DNA of 64,000 bases. Origin: Tateyamaria pelophila. GTDB lineage: Bacteria > Pseudomonadota > Alphaproteobacteria > Rhodobacterales > Rhodobacteraceae. Where the stretch lies: positions 29,745 to 93,744 of the forward strand of contig NZ_JAIMIA010000007.1 in the NCBI RefSeq assembly GCF_019966495.1, read 5' to 3'. Made by a program: the position numbers and the translations under genes. Positions 37,740-46,924 of the stretch are shown here, in pieces. Position 1 is the first letter of the stretch. Each line of letters begins with the position of its first letter. Below the pieces are notes generated by a model, which was not told the DNA's origin, did not search any database, and saw only the letters and a program-made list of their open reading frames with translations.

Positions 37740-38749
37740 GCCATCAAACGCCGCGCAGTGTCCTGGGGCAGGTCAAAGGCGATGCTCTGGCCGATGGGCA
37801 CTTCTGCTGTCTCGATACTTGCATCTGCCTTGATCTCGCCCAAGGGACTGTCGAGCACGTATTCGCGGTGTCCGCCTGCGAAACTGCTGCTGCGCACCTT
37901 ACCGGAATACGGCCCCGCGCCGACAGAAACGCCACTGGGGCGCCATGCCAATACGGGCGCGTCTGTTGTAAAGCCAAGCGGCAGACGCGCGGACCCGTTG
38001 ACGAGGTGGCCGCCTTCGACGTGAAAGATGTTCTCGAACCCCATGAAATCGGCGGCAAAGGCTGTTTCGGGCGCGGCATAAAGCTCCCGGGCCGTGCCCA
38101 GTTGCTCTATCTTGCCATCGTTCATCAAAACGATGCGGTCGGCCAACGCCAAGGCTTCGGACTGGTCGTGGGTGACAAAGACCATTGTGACGCCGGTGTC
38201 GCGTTGAACGCGTTGCAATTCGTTGCGCATCTCAAGACGCAATCGCGCGTCCAGATTGGACAGCGGTTCATCCAGCAGCAGCACCTTGGGTTGCATCACC
38301 AAGGAGCGGGCGAGGGCGAGGCGTTGTTGCTGACCGCCCGACATTTCGGCCGGTTTGCGGCTCTCGAACCCGGTCAGACCGACGGTCGCCATGCCCGCTT
38401 CCGTTTTGGCGCGCACTTGCGCATCCGGGAGCTTTTGCAGGCGCAGGCCGAAGGCGACATTCTCGAAGGCGCTCAGATGCGGGAAAAGCGCATAGGACTG
38501 AAACACCAAACCAATGCCGCGCTTGTTGGCCGGCGTCCGCGTCACGTCGCGCCCGTCAATCTCGATTGATCCGGATGTCGGCGTCAGCAACCCCGCGATG
38601 GCGCGCATGGTCGTCGTTTTGCCGCAGCCGGACGGGCCTAAAAGAGCGATCAACTCGCCCTCGTGAATATCGAGGTTGAGATTGGGCACGGCCACGGTCG
38701 ATCCATAGGACAACACAAGATCGGTGAGCGAAACAAAGCGGTCAGACAT
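37736..38749 (-). CDS. ABC transporter ATP-binding protein, PotA/FbpC type
   Basis: The 337-residue ATPase has Walker A GPSGCGKTT (near residue 38), signature MSGGQQQR and Walker [15 protein letters not shown]-terminal TOBE-like domain follows from about residue 240. It energises the PotB/PotC-type permeases encoded just upstream. The stop overlaps the nucleoside hydrolase start, and its own start overlaps the permease stop by 8 bases. Confidence 0.92.
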   Translation of the reverse strand: MSDRFVSLTDLVLSYGSTVAVPNLNLDIHEGELIALLGPSGCGKTTTMRAIAGLLTPTSGSIEIDGRDVTRTPANKRGIGLVFQSYALFPHLSAFENVAFGLRLQKLPDAQVRAKTEAGMATVGLTGFESRKPAEMSGGQQQRLALARSLVMQPKVLLLDEPLSNLDARLRLEMRNELQRVQRDTGVTMVFVTHDQSEALALADRIVLMNDGKIEQLGTARELYAAPETAFAADFMGFENIFHVEGGHLVNGSARLPLGFTTDAPVLAWRPSGVSVGAGPYSGKVRSSSFAGGHREYVLDSPLGEIKADASIETAEVPIGQSIAFDLPQDTARRLMA

Positions 38750-39518
38750 AGCGCGAAAATCCCAACAGCCTTTCGGCCAGAAAAACGATGGCGACGGAGA
38801 GAAAGGCCAGAATGGCAGACAGGGCGGCCACGGACGGATCGAAGGTGATTTCCATGTAGGACAACATGTCGATGGGCAGCGTCCGCACGCCGGGGCCGGA
38901 CAGGAACAGCGAGGCGGGGACCTCGTTGAAGCTGGTCACGAACCCCAGAATGAAGGCCGCCAGTATGCCGCCGCGAATGTTGGGCAGCACGACCTTGGTA
39001 AACGCCTGGAACCGCGTGCAGCCAAGGATCACGGCGGCCTCTTCCATGTCGCCACGCAGGTTATTGAGGCTGGAGGATACGACGCGCACCGCATAGGGCA
39101 ACACAAGCGCTGTGTGCACCATAAAGAGCGCCATCGTGATCGTGACGTTCAAGGGTACCACGATGTAGCGCAGCAGAGCGAGCCCCACGATAATGCCGGG
39201 CACGATGATGGGGGCGGCCACGATGGTGCGGATCGTCTCGGCCCACGGCAGGTCATAACGATTGAGAGCATAGGCCGCCGGGATGCCAATCAGCAGCGCC
39301 GTGAGCGTGCCGAAGATGGCCAGAAACATCGACAGGGCAAAGCTGGCGCGGAAACTCTCAACCGTGAACACCTTGGCGTACCATTTCAGTGACAGGCCTT
39401 GGGGCGGGAAGGACAATGCTTCGCCCGCAGAGGCCCCCGCCAGAATGACGATCAGGAAGGGACCGATCAGGAAGGTCAGCGTGACCCCGAGGATGATCCA
39501 AATGCTCAATCTGGACAT
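38742..39518 (-). CDS. ABC transporter permease, PotC type
   Basis: The 258-residue integral membrane protein has about six hydrophobic segments and an EAA loop (DMEEAAVILGCTRFQAFTKVVLPN) in the second half. It pairs with the permease at 39522-40343. The family covers polyamine, iron and other importers; here the enzymes in the operon point to purines or nucleosides. Confidence 0.9.
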   Translation of the reverse strand: MSRLSIWIILGVTLTFLIGPFLIVILAGASAGEALSFPPQGLSLKWYAKVFTVESFRASFALSMFLAIFGTLTALLIGIPAAYALNRYDLPWAETIRTIVAAPIIVPGIIVGLALLRYIVVPLNVTITMALFMVHTALVLPYAVRVVSSSLNNLRGDMEEAAVILGCTRFQAFTKVVLPNIRGGILAAFILGFVTSFNEVPASLFLSGPGVRTLPIDMLSYMEITFDPSVAALSAILAFLSVAIVFLAERLLGFSRYV

Positions 39519-39521
39519 GGG

Positions 39522-40343
39522 CTATCTCCTGACCGAAGCGATGCGTTTGAGAACGATATTGGCCGTGAAAGACATGACGATCAGGATCATCGCGATCACG
39601 CTGGCAGAGACGAAATCATTGGACACGTTGACCTTTTGATAGAGCAGCGTCTCGAGCATAAGAACCTTGGAGCCGCCAAGGATCGCGGGGGTGATATAGG
39701 CGGTCAGCGCCCCGGTGAAGACAAGCGTACCGCCGATCACGAGGCCTTCTTTGGTGAGCGGCAGGATGACCCGCAAGAACACTTGAAGCCAGCTGGCGCC
39801 CAGGACGCGCGCGGCGGGAATGACATCGCGGGGAATGTTTTCCATCGCGGAGACCAGCGAGATGATCATCAGCGGCAGGAACAATTGCAACAATCCGATG
39901 AACACGGCGGTTTCCGTGAACAGCAGCCGGATTGGTGTGTCTGACAGGCCCAGACCCACAATCACGTCGTTGACGATGCCGGTGCGGCCCAGAATGACGA
40001 TCCACGCATAGGTCCGCGCCACCGGTGAGATCATCAGCGGCAATACGACCAGCCCAAAGATGCGCCCGCGGGATTTGGGCGGCAGGCTGACGATGCAAAA
40101 AGCCGCCGCATAGCCGATGATGGCAGACGCCCCAGCCACCAGCAGGCCCAGTTTCAGGGTGCGCCAGAAAACGGCGCGGTTGAGCGGTTTGGAGAAAAAC
40201 TCGAAATAGCCATTCAGGCTCCACCCCGTATCGGACTGGAACGCAACCGACAGAAGGATACCGACCGGCACAAGAAAGAAGAGCAGCGTGAAGAACGCCG
40301 CTGGCAGGGCAAGCGCCAAACCTTCTTTGCGATTGAGAAACAT
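39522..40343 (-). CDS. ABC transporter permease, PotB type
   Basis: The 273-residue permease has an N-terminal membrane anchor (LALPAAFFTLLFFLVPVGI) and an EAA loop (IPRDVIPAARVLGASWLQVFLRVILP). It lies 3 bases before the second permease and 57 bases after the binding-protein gene. Together they form a heterodimeric channel. Confidence 0.9.
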   Translation of the reverse strand: MFLNRKEGLALALPAAFFTLLFFLVPVGILLSVAFQSDTGWSLNGYFEFFSKPLNRAVFWRTLKLGLLVAGASAIIGYAAAFCIVSLPPKSRGRIFGLVVLPLMISPVARTYAWIVILGRTGIVNDVIVGLGLSDTPIRLLFTETAVFIGLLQLFLPLMIISLVSAMENIPRDVIPAARVLGASWLQVFLRVILPLTKEGLVIGGTLVFTGALTAYITPAILGGSKVLMLETLLYQKVNVSNDFVSASVIAMILIVMSFTANIVLKRIASVRR

Positions 40344-40400
40344 GGTCGGGTCTCCGGATCAGGCGAACGGCGCAGGTGTGCCCGCGCCGCTCGGTGCGTG

Positions 40401-41420
40401 TTACTGAATGACTTCCGTGTTCCACTGTTCGACCCATGCATCGCGGTTCGCGATGATCGCGGCCGGGTCCATGATGTTCAGCGAATTGATCAGGTCCGCA
40501 CCGTAGGTCAGGTTGTCGGCAACCTCGTCACTGACCACGACATCCATATTGGCCGGGCTGTCGATCAGCGCGTTGGCGATGCGGGTCTGCACTTCGGCGG
40601 ACAGCCAGTAATCCATCAGCTTGTACGCCAGCTCTTCGTTGCCATTGTTGGCCGTCATCAGCATGACGTTCATACCGCCCGCCTGACCTTCGGCGGGTTC
40701 GGCCCATGCAAAGGGCAGGGGCGAGCTGCGAAAGCGGCTCCAGGCAAAGCGGCCCACGGGGGCGGCGATGACTTCTTCCTGGTTCATCAATTGCGCCAAC
40801 TCGGACGAGCGAGAGTAGAACGTTACGATGTCATCCGCGCTTTCCCCGATCCGGGAGATCACGCCGGAGAAGTCCTGACCGTCGCCACCCATGGCCTTGT
40901 CCAGCATCATGAGTGTCAGCGGCCCCTGGGTGCCCGTGATGTTGGGCAGCGACACGTTTCCGGCCAGTTCCGGGCCCAACAGGTCCCCCCAGCTGTCGAT
41001 TTCGACCAGATCGGAACGGTAGACGATGGAGCTGGCATAGAACGTATATCCAACGGCCATATTATCGCCGATCGGGTTTTGGGCGGCGGGATAGAGCCGG
41101 TCAAAATTGGACAGTTTCGAGGTGTCGAGCGGTTGCAGCAGACCTTTCTGGGCCAAACTCAGCGCGTCGTGGCTGGAGATCACCGCCATGTCGATCACCG
41201 GGTCGGCGGCGTTGGCTTCGATCTTGGCCATGCGCTCGACGCTGTTGCCGGTCTCGATCACCAGTTCGCAACCGCAGATTTCCTCGAACGGGTCGTAAAG
41301 CGCTTCCTTGTAGGCGTCCTGCGCAAAGGAATAGACCGATATGGTCAGGGTTTCCTGGGCGTTTGCACTGGCGGCCATGAGGGCCAGTGTGGATGCGGCG
41401 AGAGCGAGGGTCTTTGTCAT
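40401..41420 (-). CDS. ABC transporter periplasmic binding protein, PotD-like
   Basis: The 339-residue product has a signal peptide of about 21 residues (MTKTLALAASTLALMAASANA) and a type 2 periplasmic binding fold of the spermidine/putrescine group. An unusual feature is a CGC pair near residue 49 (EEICGCELV), which could form a disulphide. The ATG at 41420 follows AGGAGA. The operon context suggests a nucleoside or purine ligand, but polyamine binding is the family default. Confidence 0.87.
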   Translation of the reverse strand: MTKTLALAASTLALMAASANAQETLTISVYSFAQDAYKEALYDPFEEICGCELVIETGNSVERMAKIEANAADPVIDMAVISSHDALSLAQKGLLQPLDTSKLSNFDRLYPAAQNPIGDNMAVGYTFYASSIVYRSDLVEIDSWGDLLGPELAGNVSLPNITGTQGPLTLMMLDKAMGGDGQDFSGVISRIGESADDIVTFYSRSSELAQLMNQEEVIAAPVGRFAWSRFRSSPLPFAWAEPAEGQAGGMNVMLMTANNGNEELAYKLMDYWLSAEVQTRIANALIDSPANMDVVVSDEVADNLTYGADLINSLNIMDPAAIIANRDAWVEQWNTEVIQ

Positions 41421-41439
41421 GTGAAGTCTCCTGTTCGGC

Positions 41440-42390
41440 TTAGTTTGGGATTGCGGTGGATTGGCGGATGACGAGGCGCATGGGAACAACTTCGCCCAAA
41501 TGTGGCGGGGGCGTTCCGGCGATCATCGCGGTGATGATTGCGATGGCGCGGGCAGCGATGTCTTCGACGTTCTGCGCGACGGTGGTGAGCCTTGGATGCA
41601 TGATGGACGAGATCGACATATTGTCGAAGCCCGTCAGGCTGACCCGGTCCGGAACGGGGATTTGTGCCCGCAACAGGCTGGAATGAACCTGTAGCGCGAT
41701 CAGGTCCGAGGTGGTCAGGATGGCAGTGACGCCCTGGCTGATCCGCTCGGGCACTGCGGCCAGACCGTCCGCGCCCCACAGAACGTCGACCTGTATATCG
41801 GCGGGCAGGGCTGAAGTCATACCCTTGATCCGGTCGCTCTGTACCTCTGACACTGGATCACCGCCCAGCAACAGAAGGTGGCGATGGCCGATCTCCGCGA
41901 TATGCCGTGCAATCAAGGCACCGCCGCCGACGTGATCCGCCGACACGGCGTTTTGCGGATCGGATTGGGTATTGATGACGGCCACGGGCACCGGCATTGG
42001 ATCAGGCGAGGTACCTTTCTGCGGGACGACCAGCAGGCCATCGACACCAAGGTTGAGCAAGCGGCGGAGCGCTGCACTTTGTTCGGCGGCACTGCCGCGC
42101 GAGTCGGCAATCAGAATGCCCAACTGTCTGGCGTCCGCCTCGTTGGAAATCGTTTGGGCGATGCGGGGGAAAAGCGGGTTGGTCAGGTCGGGCATCACCA
42201 ATCCCAGAATGCCGGTCCGACCACTGCGCAATGCCCGCCCGGCAAGGTTGGGCCGATAGCCCAATTCGTCGGCCCGGGCACGGATCCGTTGGACCATGTC
42301 TTGCGACACGCGTCCCTTGCCGCTGAGCGCGTTGGAAACGGTCGCGGCAGTAATCCCCAGATCGGAAGCGATATCCTTGATGCTGACCAT
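41440..42390 (-). CDS. LacI-family transcriptional regulator of the purine operon
   Basis: The 316-residue protein has the LacI helix-turn-helix at the very start (IKDIASDLGITAATVSNALS, residues 4-23) and a hinge with GRALRSGRTGI. A sensor domain follows. It is the first gene of the minus-strand unit, 19 bases before the binding-protein gene, and an 18-bp palindrome lies just upstream. It probably represses its own operon and is released by a purine or nucleoside effector. Confidence 0.9.
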   Translation of the reverse strand: MVSIKDIASDLGITAATVSNALSGKGRVSQDMVQRIRARADELGYRPNLAGRALRSGRTGILGLVMPDLTNPLFPRIAQTISNEADARQLGILIADSRGSAAEQSAALRRLLNLGVDGLLVVPQKGTSPDPMPVPVAVINTQSDPQNAVSADHVGGGALIARHIAEIGHRHLLLLGGDPVSEVQSDRIKGMTSALPADIQVDVLWGADGLAAVPERISQGVTAILTTSDLIALQVHSSLLRAQIPVPDRVSLTGFDNMSISSIMHPRLTTVAQNVEDIAARAIAIITAMIAGTPPPHLGEVVPMRLVIRQSTAIPN

Positions 42391-42406
42391 GACTCTCTCA
42401 TTGATG

Positions 42407-42424
42407 AGATTAAACGATTAATCT
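42407..42424. promoter_or_regulatory. LacI-type operator upstream of the purine-operon regulator
   Basis: AGATTAAACGATTAATCT is an 18-bp palindrome with one mismatched pair and the central CG typical of LacI-family sites. It lies 17 bases upstream of the regulator start codon, which fits autoregulation of the whole operon. It is unlike the inositol operators, so the two LacI proteins should not cross-bind. Confidence 0.75.
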
Positions 42425-42638
42425 TGAGAATGCTCCGGGTCAATCTCTAAGAATGGCCCTTAAACGAGCGCGCGCCCGGCCTTTATCGCGCATTCATGCT
42501 TAGCCTGAAGCTTTCAGAAGGGACCAGACCGCGATGGGCCCGGTTCCGGGCGCCAAATCTCGTGCTTTTGCGGCATCGCGTGCCTATCCGCTTGCACATG
42601 GTCCACGCCCTGCATAGAAGGACGCGAATTTACAAAAA

Positions 42639-42657
42639 GCCCCGCACGGGGCCTTAT
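42639..42657 (+). terminator. GC-rich hairpin just upstream of tig
   Basis: GCCCC (42639-42643) pairs with GGGGC (42648-42652) with A-run before and CTTATT after. It resembles a small terminator but sits only about 17 bases before the trigger factor ATG, so it may instead shape the tig leader. Confidence 0.4.
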
Positions 42658-42673
42658 TGCTATGGGAGCACAC

Positions 42674-44005
42674 ATGCAGGTCACCGAGACGCTGAACGAA
42701 GGTCTGAAACGCGGCTACGCCATTACCGTGACCGCCGCAGAGCTGGACGCCAAGGTCAACGAAAAGCTCGTCGAAGCGCAGCCCGAAGTTGAAATGAAGG
42801 GGTTTCGCAAAGGCAAAGTGCCGATGGCCCTGTTGAAAAAGCAGTTTGGCCAACGCTTGATGGGCGAAGCGATGCAGGAAAGCATCGACGGCGCGATGTC
42901 GGAACATTTTGAGGCGACGGGCGACCGGCCCGCGATGCAGCCTGAGGTCAAGATGACCAACGAGGACTGGAAAGAAGGCGACGATGTCGCCGTAGACCTG
43001 TCCTACGAAGCGCTGCCCGAAATCCCTGAAGTGGATATGAGCGCGCTGACGCTGGAGCGTATGGTGGTCAAGGCCGACGACGCGGCCATCGAAGAAACAC
43101 TGGCGTCGCTGGCGGAAAGCGCGCAGGATTTCAAAGCGCGCAAGAAGGGCTCCAAAGCCAAGGACGGCGATCAGGTCGTGATGGACTTTGTCGGCAAAGT
43201 CGACGGCGAAGCGTTTGAGGGTGGCACCGCAGAAGACTATCCGCTCGTGCTGGGCTCCAACTCCTTCATTCCTGGCTTCGAAGAGCAACTTGTTGGCGTA
43301 AAGGCCGGCGAGGAAAAGGCCGTAACGGTGTCTTTCCCCGAGGACTATCAGGCGGATCACCTTGCCGGCAAAGAAGCCGTGTTCGACTGCACGATCAAAG
43401 AGGTCAAAGAGCCCGTTGCCGCCGAGGTGAACGACGAGTTGGCCACGAAATACGGCGCCGAAGACCTCGCTTCGCTGAAAACGCGGATCGGTGAGCAGCT
43501 CGAAGGCGAATATGCCGGTGCCGCCCGTGCAGTGATGAAACGCGCGTTGTTGGACCAATTGGACAAGGCCGTCAGCTTTGATCTGCCGCCATCGCTGGTC
43601 ATGGCCGAAGCCAACCAGATCGCGCATCAGCTCTGGCACGAGGAAAACCCGGAGGTTGAGGGCCACGATCACCCCGAGATCGAAGCGACCGACGAGCACA
43701 AGGAACTGGCCGAACGCCGCGTGCGACTGGGCCTGTTGTTGGCGGAATTGGGGCAGAAGGCCAAGGTGGAAATCACCGACGCCGAGATGAGCCAGGCGAT
43801 CATGGCGCAGGCCCGTCAGTATCCGGGGCAGGAGCGCCAGTTCTTTGAATTCGTTCAGCAAAACCAGCAGATGCAACAGCAACTGCGCGCGCCGCTGTTC
43901 GAAGATAAAGTGGTCGATTACATTTTTGAAAATGCCACGGTCACCGATAAGGACGCCACCAAAGACGACCTGCAAAAAGCGGTTGAAGCGCTGGAAGACG
44001 AATAA
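42674..44005 (+). CDS. tig: Trigger factor, ribosome-associated chaperone and peptidyl-prolyl isomerase
   Basis: The product of about 443 residues has the ribosome-binding tail with the signature GFRKGK near residue 45. An FKBP-like isomerase domain spans about 150-240 ([17 protein letters not shown]) and a C-terminal chaperone domain follows. It binds nascent chains at the ribosome exit. The ATG at 42674 follows GGGAG; the start at 42662 would overlap that site. The gene has its own terminator. Confidence 0.95.
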   Translation: MQVTETLNEGLKRGYAITVTAAELDAKVNEKLVEAQPEVEMKGFRKGKVPMALLKKQFGQRLMGEAMQESIDGAMSEHFEATGDRPAMQPEVKMTNEDWKEGDDVAVDLSYEALPEIPEVDMSALTLERMVVKADDAAIEETLASLAESAQDFKARKKGSKAKDGDQVVMDFVGKVDGEAFEGGTAEDYPLVLGSNSFIPGFEEQLVGVKAGEEKAVTVSFPEDYQADHLAGKEAVFDCTIKEVKEPVAAEVNDELATKYGAEDLASLKTRIGEQLEGEYAGAARAVMKRALLDQLDKAVSFDLPPSLVMAEANQIAHQLWHEENPEVEGHDHPEIEATDEHKELAERRVRLGLLLAELGQKAKVEITDAEMSQAIMAQARQYPGQERQFFEFVQQNQQMQQQLRAPLFEDKVVDYIFENATVTDKDATKDDLQKAVEALEDE

Positions 44006-44030
44006 CCCAGTACGTCCATGCATGGGTTGA

Positions 44031-44060
44031 GGGCCGGTCTGCAAGGACCGGCCCTTTTTT
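44031..44060 (+). terminator. Rho-independent terminator of tig
   Basis: GGGCCGGTC pairs perfectly with GACCGGCCC across a 6-base loop and is followed by TTTTTT. Confidence 0.92.
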
Positions 44061-44111
44061 GTTCTATCGCATCAAGACATGGACTGACGCTTCAAGCTTC
44101 ACAAAGCCCCG

Positions 44112-44654
44112 TCAGAAGGCCAGCAACTCCTGCAGTGTATAGTCCTGCTGTACGATCATGTCCGGATCTTCCATATGTGCGGGATCCGCAAGAATGCATC
44201 CTACACCACACAGTTGCCGTGCGATCCTGGCGCGCGCATCCACATACCAAATCCGCCCGCCGGGGGTGGCAATGTAGCCGTCCGTATCGTCTTCGATATC
44301 GGTGCGCATATCGTCGAAGGACGGAACCTCGGTGAAATATTCCAGATCGGCTGCACCGTGGGTATGATAGGATGCTATGACCTGAATGCTCTGCCATTTC
44401 GGGGAGGGGGGCAAACAGGAGGCTTGATTGCCCTTTCGCGGGGTCGTCGCCACAAACTGCCCGTCTGGCTGCACGCCGATCAGGCCGCAATATTCGCGTT
44501 GCTCGGCAAAGGATATCGGTTGGATGTCGTTGAACAACTGCGTGACAAAGGCAATCTCCTCAGCGGTCTGAGGTATACTGCGCTCGCTCATCTGCACCGA
44601 TTGAAGGTCCTGAGCACAAGCGGACAGAGCGAGACAAATGAACAAAACGCGCAT
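44112..44654 (-). CDS. Lipoprotein with JAMM/MPN-type metalloprotease motif (DUF4329-like)
   Basis: The 180-residue product begins with a lipoprotein signal ending in LSAC (Cys13). It then shows the elements of a JAMM metalloprotease in order: Glu54 in REYCGLIG, the pair His97/His99 in YHTHG, and Ser112 with Asp115 in VPSFDDM. The spacing between HTH and PS is longer than in classic JAMM proteins. From memory the pattern resembles DUF4329, but I cannot check. Substrate unknown; location is probably the periplasmic side of the envelope. It converges on tig. Confidence 0.75.
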   Translation of the reverse strand: MRVLFICLALSACAQDLQSVQMSERSIPQTAEEIAFVTQLFNDIQPISFAEQREYCGLIGVQPDGQFVATTPRKGNQASCLPPSPKWQSIQVIASYHTHGAADLEYFTEVPSFDDMRTDIEDDTDGYIATPGGRIWYVDARARIARQLCGVGCILADPAHMEDPDMIVQQDYTLQELLAF

Positions 44655-44831
44655 GGTGGGATGGTCGCTCAGGCAGAAGCGCTTGTCAAACGCGTCCGCA
44701 TATCCTCGGACAGGGTTTTACTCATGAGCAAAGGACTACTCCGGCCTTCTCTGTTCCTGAAAATCCCGGGGGTGAGGCCGCAGGCCGAGGGGGCTGGCCC
44801 CCTGTTTGGGGTCCTGCCGGACGGTATCGTA

Positions 44832-44866
44832 GAAAAAAGGCCGCGCTGTAAAAGCACGGCCTTCTC
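44832..44866 (-). terminator. Rho-independent terminator of rpsF-rpsR-rplI
   Basis: Read on the minus strand, AAGGCCGTGCT pairs with AGCGCGGCCTT (one mismatch) and is followed by a T-rich run. It lies about 26 bases after the rplI stop. Confidence 0.85.
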
Positions 44867-44891
44867 AAAAATTTACGCTTGCCGGATACGA

Positions 44892-45521
44892 TCAGGCCCG
44901 AGGCTCTTCATCCGCGTCTGGCAATGCCTCTTCGACGGTTTCGGCCAGGTCATCGTCCTCGGATGCCGCGGCACCGATATCATCGAACAATTCGGCGATT
45001 TCGAAATCAGCGGCTGCTTCTTCTTCGGCCGCCAGTTCCTGGATCGATTTTCCGGACGCTTGCAATTCAGCCTCTTCAGGCGAGCGCGCGACGTTCAACT
45101 GGATCGTCACATCGACCTCCGGGTGCAGAACGATATGCACGTCATGAACACCTAGTTCCTTGATCGGTTGGGCAATGACGATCTGTTTGCGATCGACGGT
45201 AAACCCTTCGGCGGTGGCGGCTTCGGCGGCGTCACGCGGTGTGACCGAGCCGTAGAGGTTGCCGCCGTCCGACGCCTGGCGAATCACGATGAACTGCTGT
45301 CCATGCAGCTTGTCGCCCATGGCTTCGGCTTCTTTGCGGGTCTCGAGGTTTTGCGCTTCGAGCTGCACTTTTTGTGCTTCGAAATTGGCAATGTTCTCTT
45401 TGGATGCGCTCAGCGCCTTTTTCTGCGGCAGCAGAAAATTGCGGGCGTATCCGGATTTGACGTCCACGACGTCGCCCATCTGGCCCAGTTTGGCCACACG
45501 TTCGAGAAGGATCACTTGCAT
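44892..45521 (-). CDS. rplI: 50S ribosomal protein L9
   Basis: The 209-residue protein has the classic L9 N-terminal domain ([33 protein letters not shown]) and a central helix. It is longer than the usual roughly 150 residues: the last 50 or so residues form an acidic Glu/Asp/Ala tail. Such tails occur in Rhodobacterales L9. It is the last gene of rpsF-rpsR-rplI. Confidence 0.96.
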   Translation of the reverse strand: MQVILLERVAKLGQMGDVVDVKSGYARNFLLPQKKALSASKENIANFEAQKVQLEAQNLETRKEAEAMGDKLHGQQFIVIRQASDGGNLYGSVTPRDAAEAATAEGFTVDRKQIVIAQPIKELGVHDVHIVLHPEVDVTIQLNVARSPEEAELQASGKSIQELAAEEEAAADFEIAELFDDIGAAASEDDDLAETVEEALPDADEEPRA

Positions 45522-45533
45522 ATCAGATACTCC

Positions 45534-45761
45534 TTACTTCACAGCATAGGGCAGCAGGGCGAGGAAGCGGGCGCGCTTGATGGCACGGGCCAGTTCACGT
45601 TGCTTCTTGGCCGAGACGGCGGTGATACGGGACGGCACGATCTTGCCACGCTCGGAGATGTAGCGTTGCAGCAGGCGTGTGTCTTTGTAATCGATCGCAG
45701 GGGCATTATCACCCGAGAACGGGCAGACCTTGCGACGGCGGAAAAATGGTTTTGCAGCCAT
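45534..45761 (-). CDS. rpsR: 30S ribosomal protein S18
   Basis: The 75-residue protein fits S18 in length and sequence, with [12 protein letters not shown] at the start and [26 protein letters not shown] near the end (seen in parts). It binds the 30S platform together with S6. It lies 12 bases before rplI. Confidence 0.97.
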   Translation of the reverse strand: MAAKPFFRRRKVCPFSGDNAPAIDYKDTRLLQRYISERGKIVPSRITAVSAKKQRELARAIKRARFLALLPYAVK

Positions 45762-45781
45762 GGTTTAGCTCCTTTTCCTAA

Positions 45782-46144
45782 TCAACGGCGCTCGCGGCGT
45801 TCGCCACGGTCGCTGCGCTCATCGCGCTTTTGCATTTGAACGGAGGGGCCTTCGCCGTGTGCGTCGACCTTGATTGTCAGAACGCGCATGACGTCGTCAT
45901 GCAAGCGCATCAGGCGTTCCATCTCCTGGATCGCAGGTGCGGGCGCGTCCGTGCGCAAAAAGGCATAGTGGCCCTTGCGGTTCTTGTTGATCTTGTAGGC
46001 CATGGTCTTGACGCCCCAGTACTCGTTTTCAACGAGTTGGCCGCCATTGTCGGCGAGGACGGTGCCAAAATGTTCGATGAGCCCTTCGGCCTGTGTGTTC
46101 GACAGGTCCTGACGGGCGATCATCACATGCTCATAAAGAGGCAT
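45782..46144 (-). CDS. rpsF: 30S ribosomal protein S6
   Basis: The 120-residue protein starts MPLYEHVMIARQDLSNTQAE and holds the S6 core WGVKTMAYKINKNRKGHYAF. The C-terminal tail is rich in Arg/Glu/Asp (about 20 residues), as in many alphaproteobacterial S6. First gene of the ribosomal operon; S6 pairs with S18. Confidence 0.97.
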   Translation of the reverse strand: MPLYEHVMIARQDLSNTQAEGLIEHFGTVLADNGGQLVENEYWGVKTMAYKINKNRKGHYAFLRTDAPAPAIQEMERLMRLHDDVMRVLTIKVDAHGEGPSVQMQKRDERSDRGERRERR

Positions 46145-46387
46145 GGTGGTGCTCCACTTCTATCAAGGCGCATTTCATAGACCGATCCGATGATGCCCTG
46201 CGGATGGTCACGAGAGACTGCGCGGCAAAAACTGTTTGCAGGGACGGGTCCGTATACACCGATAAGCGCGAAGGGCAAGGGCCAGAACGGTTTTCACCGC
46301 GCTCACGCATTCGTCACGTCCTTCCCCTGATATTGCCTCGTTTCGCACGGACCCTCCAAAGGCCCGTGATCCGCAAAGAGGCTTGTT

Positions 46388-46654
46388 ATGAGATCTGTTT
46401 CTGACCTTATGATTGATGCAAAACAAGGCCGGTGCGAAGAGGTGCTCTTTTTCTCCCTCTGCGCGGTGCGCTGGATGATCGGATTTACTCTCATTCTGGT
46501 TGCGGCGGGATTGTGGGTGCAGCCCGGTGCCAGTTGGGAGGCCGACCTCGCATTGATGAAACCTGGGCTCTCAACAGTCTTTTTATCGCTGGCTTGGAGG
46601 TTACGCCATCGGGTCGAACCCGCAGTTGAGAGCTCAGGAGGCCGGGTTCGATGA
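46388..46654 (+). CDS. Hypothetical small membrane protein
   Basis: An 88-residue frame begins at an ATG at 46388 and has one clear hydrophobic segment (about residues 18-43, containing WMIGFTLILVAAGLWV) and a possible second one (about 58-70). I recognise no family. It stands alone between rpsF and the YceI gene, and codon choice is less biased than in its neighbours, so it may not be real. Confidence 0.4.
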   Translation: MRSVSDLMIDAKQGRCEEVLFFSLCAVRWMIGFTLILVAAGLWVQPGASWEADLALMKPGLSTVFLSLAWRLRHRVEPAVESSGGRVR

Positions 46655-46924
46655 AGCTGTCCATGTGGTGCGGTGACAAGGTTCATACCTGAACGCGTAT
46701 CGGTCAAACTGAGATATTTCGGACATCCGATCCCATTTCAATCGTCGGCGCAGTGCGCCATTGCGGACGATACACGCGTCCTTTGTGGGCGCGGACGGGG
46801 TGTAATTCCGCGCGGATTTCACGGTGTTCAGTTTTGCGCAGGATCTGTTGAACTCTGCGCAATTGCAGGCGCAGCCGTTTGACCCAATCTCAGCCACACA
46901 TACGCAACCTTGGAGTCCCAACTG

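Noticed and set aside
42530..42640. A tRNA-like stretch (GGTTCCGGGCGCC region) before tig
   Set aside because: No cloverleaf can be drawn: no acceptor stem or anticodon arm fits around it.
42496..42792. A 98-codon plus-strand frame upstream of and overlapping tig
   Set aside because: It overlaps trigger factor in another frame, is Arg-rich and lacks a ribosome site or family resemblance.
44669..44857. A 62-codon minus-strand frame between rplI and the JAMM lipoprotein
   Set aside because: It runs through the rplI terminator hairpin and has no ribosome site or recognisable sequence.
46634..46921. A 95-codon minus-strand frame upstream of the YceI gene
   Set aside because: It covers the YceI promoter region, has erratic composition and no domain.
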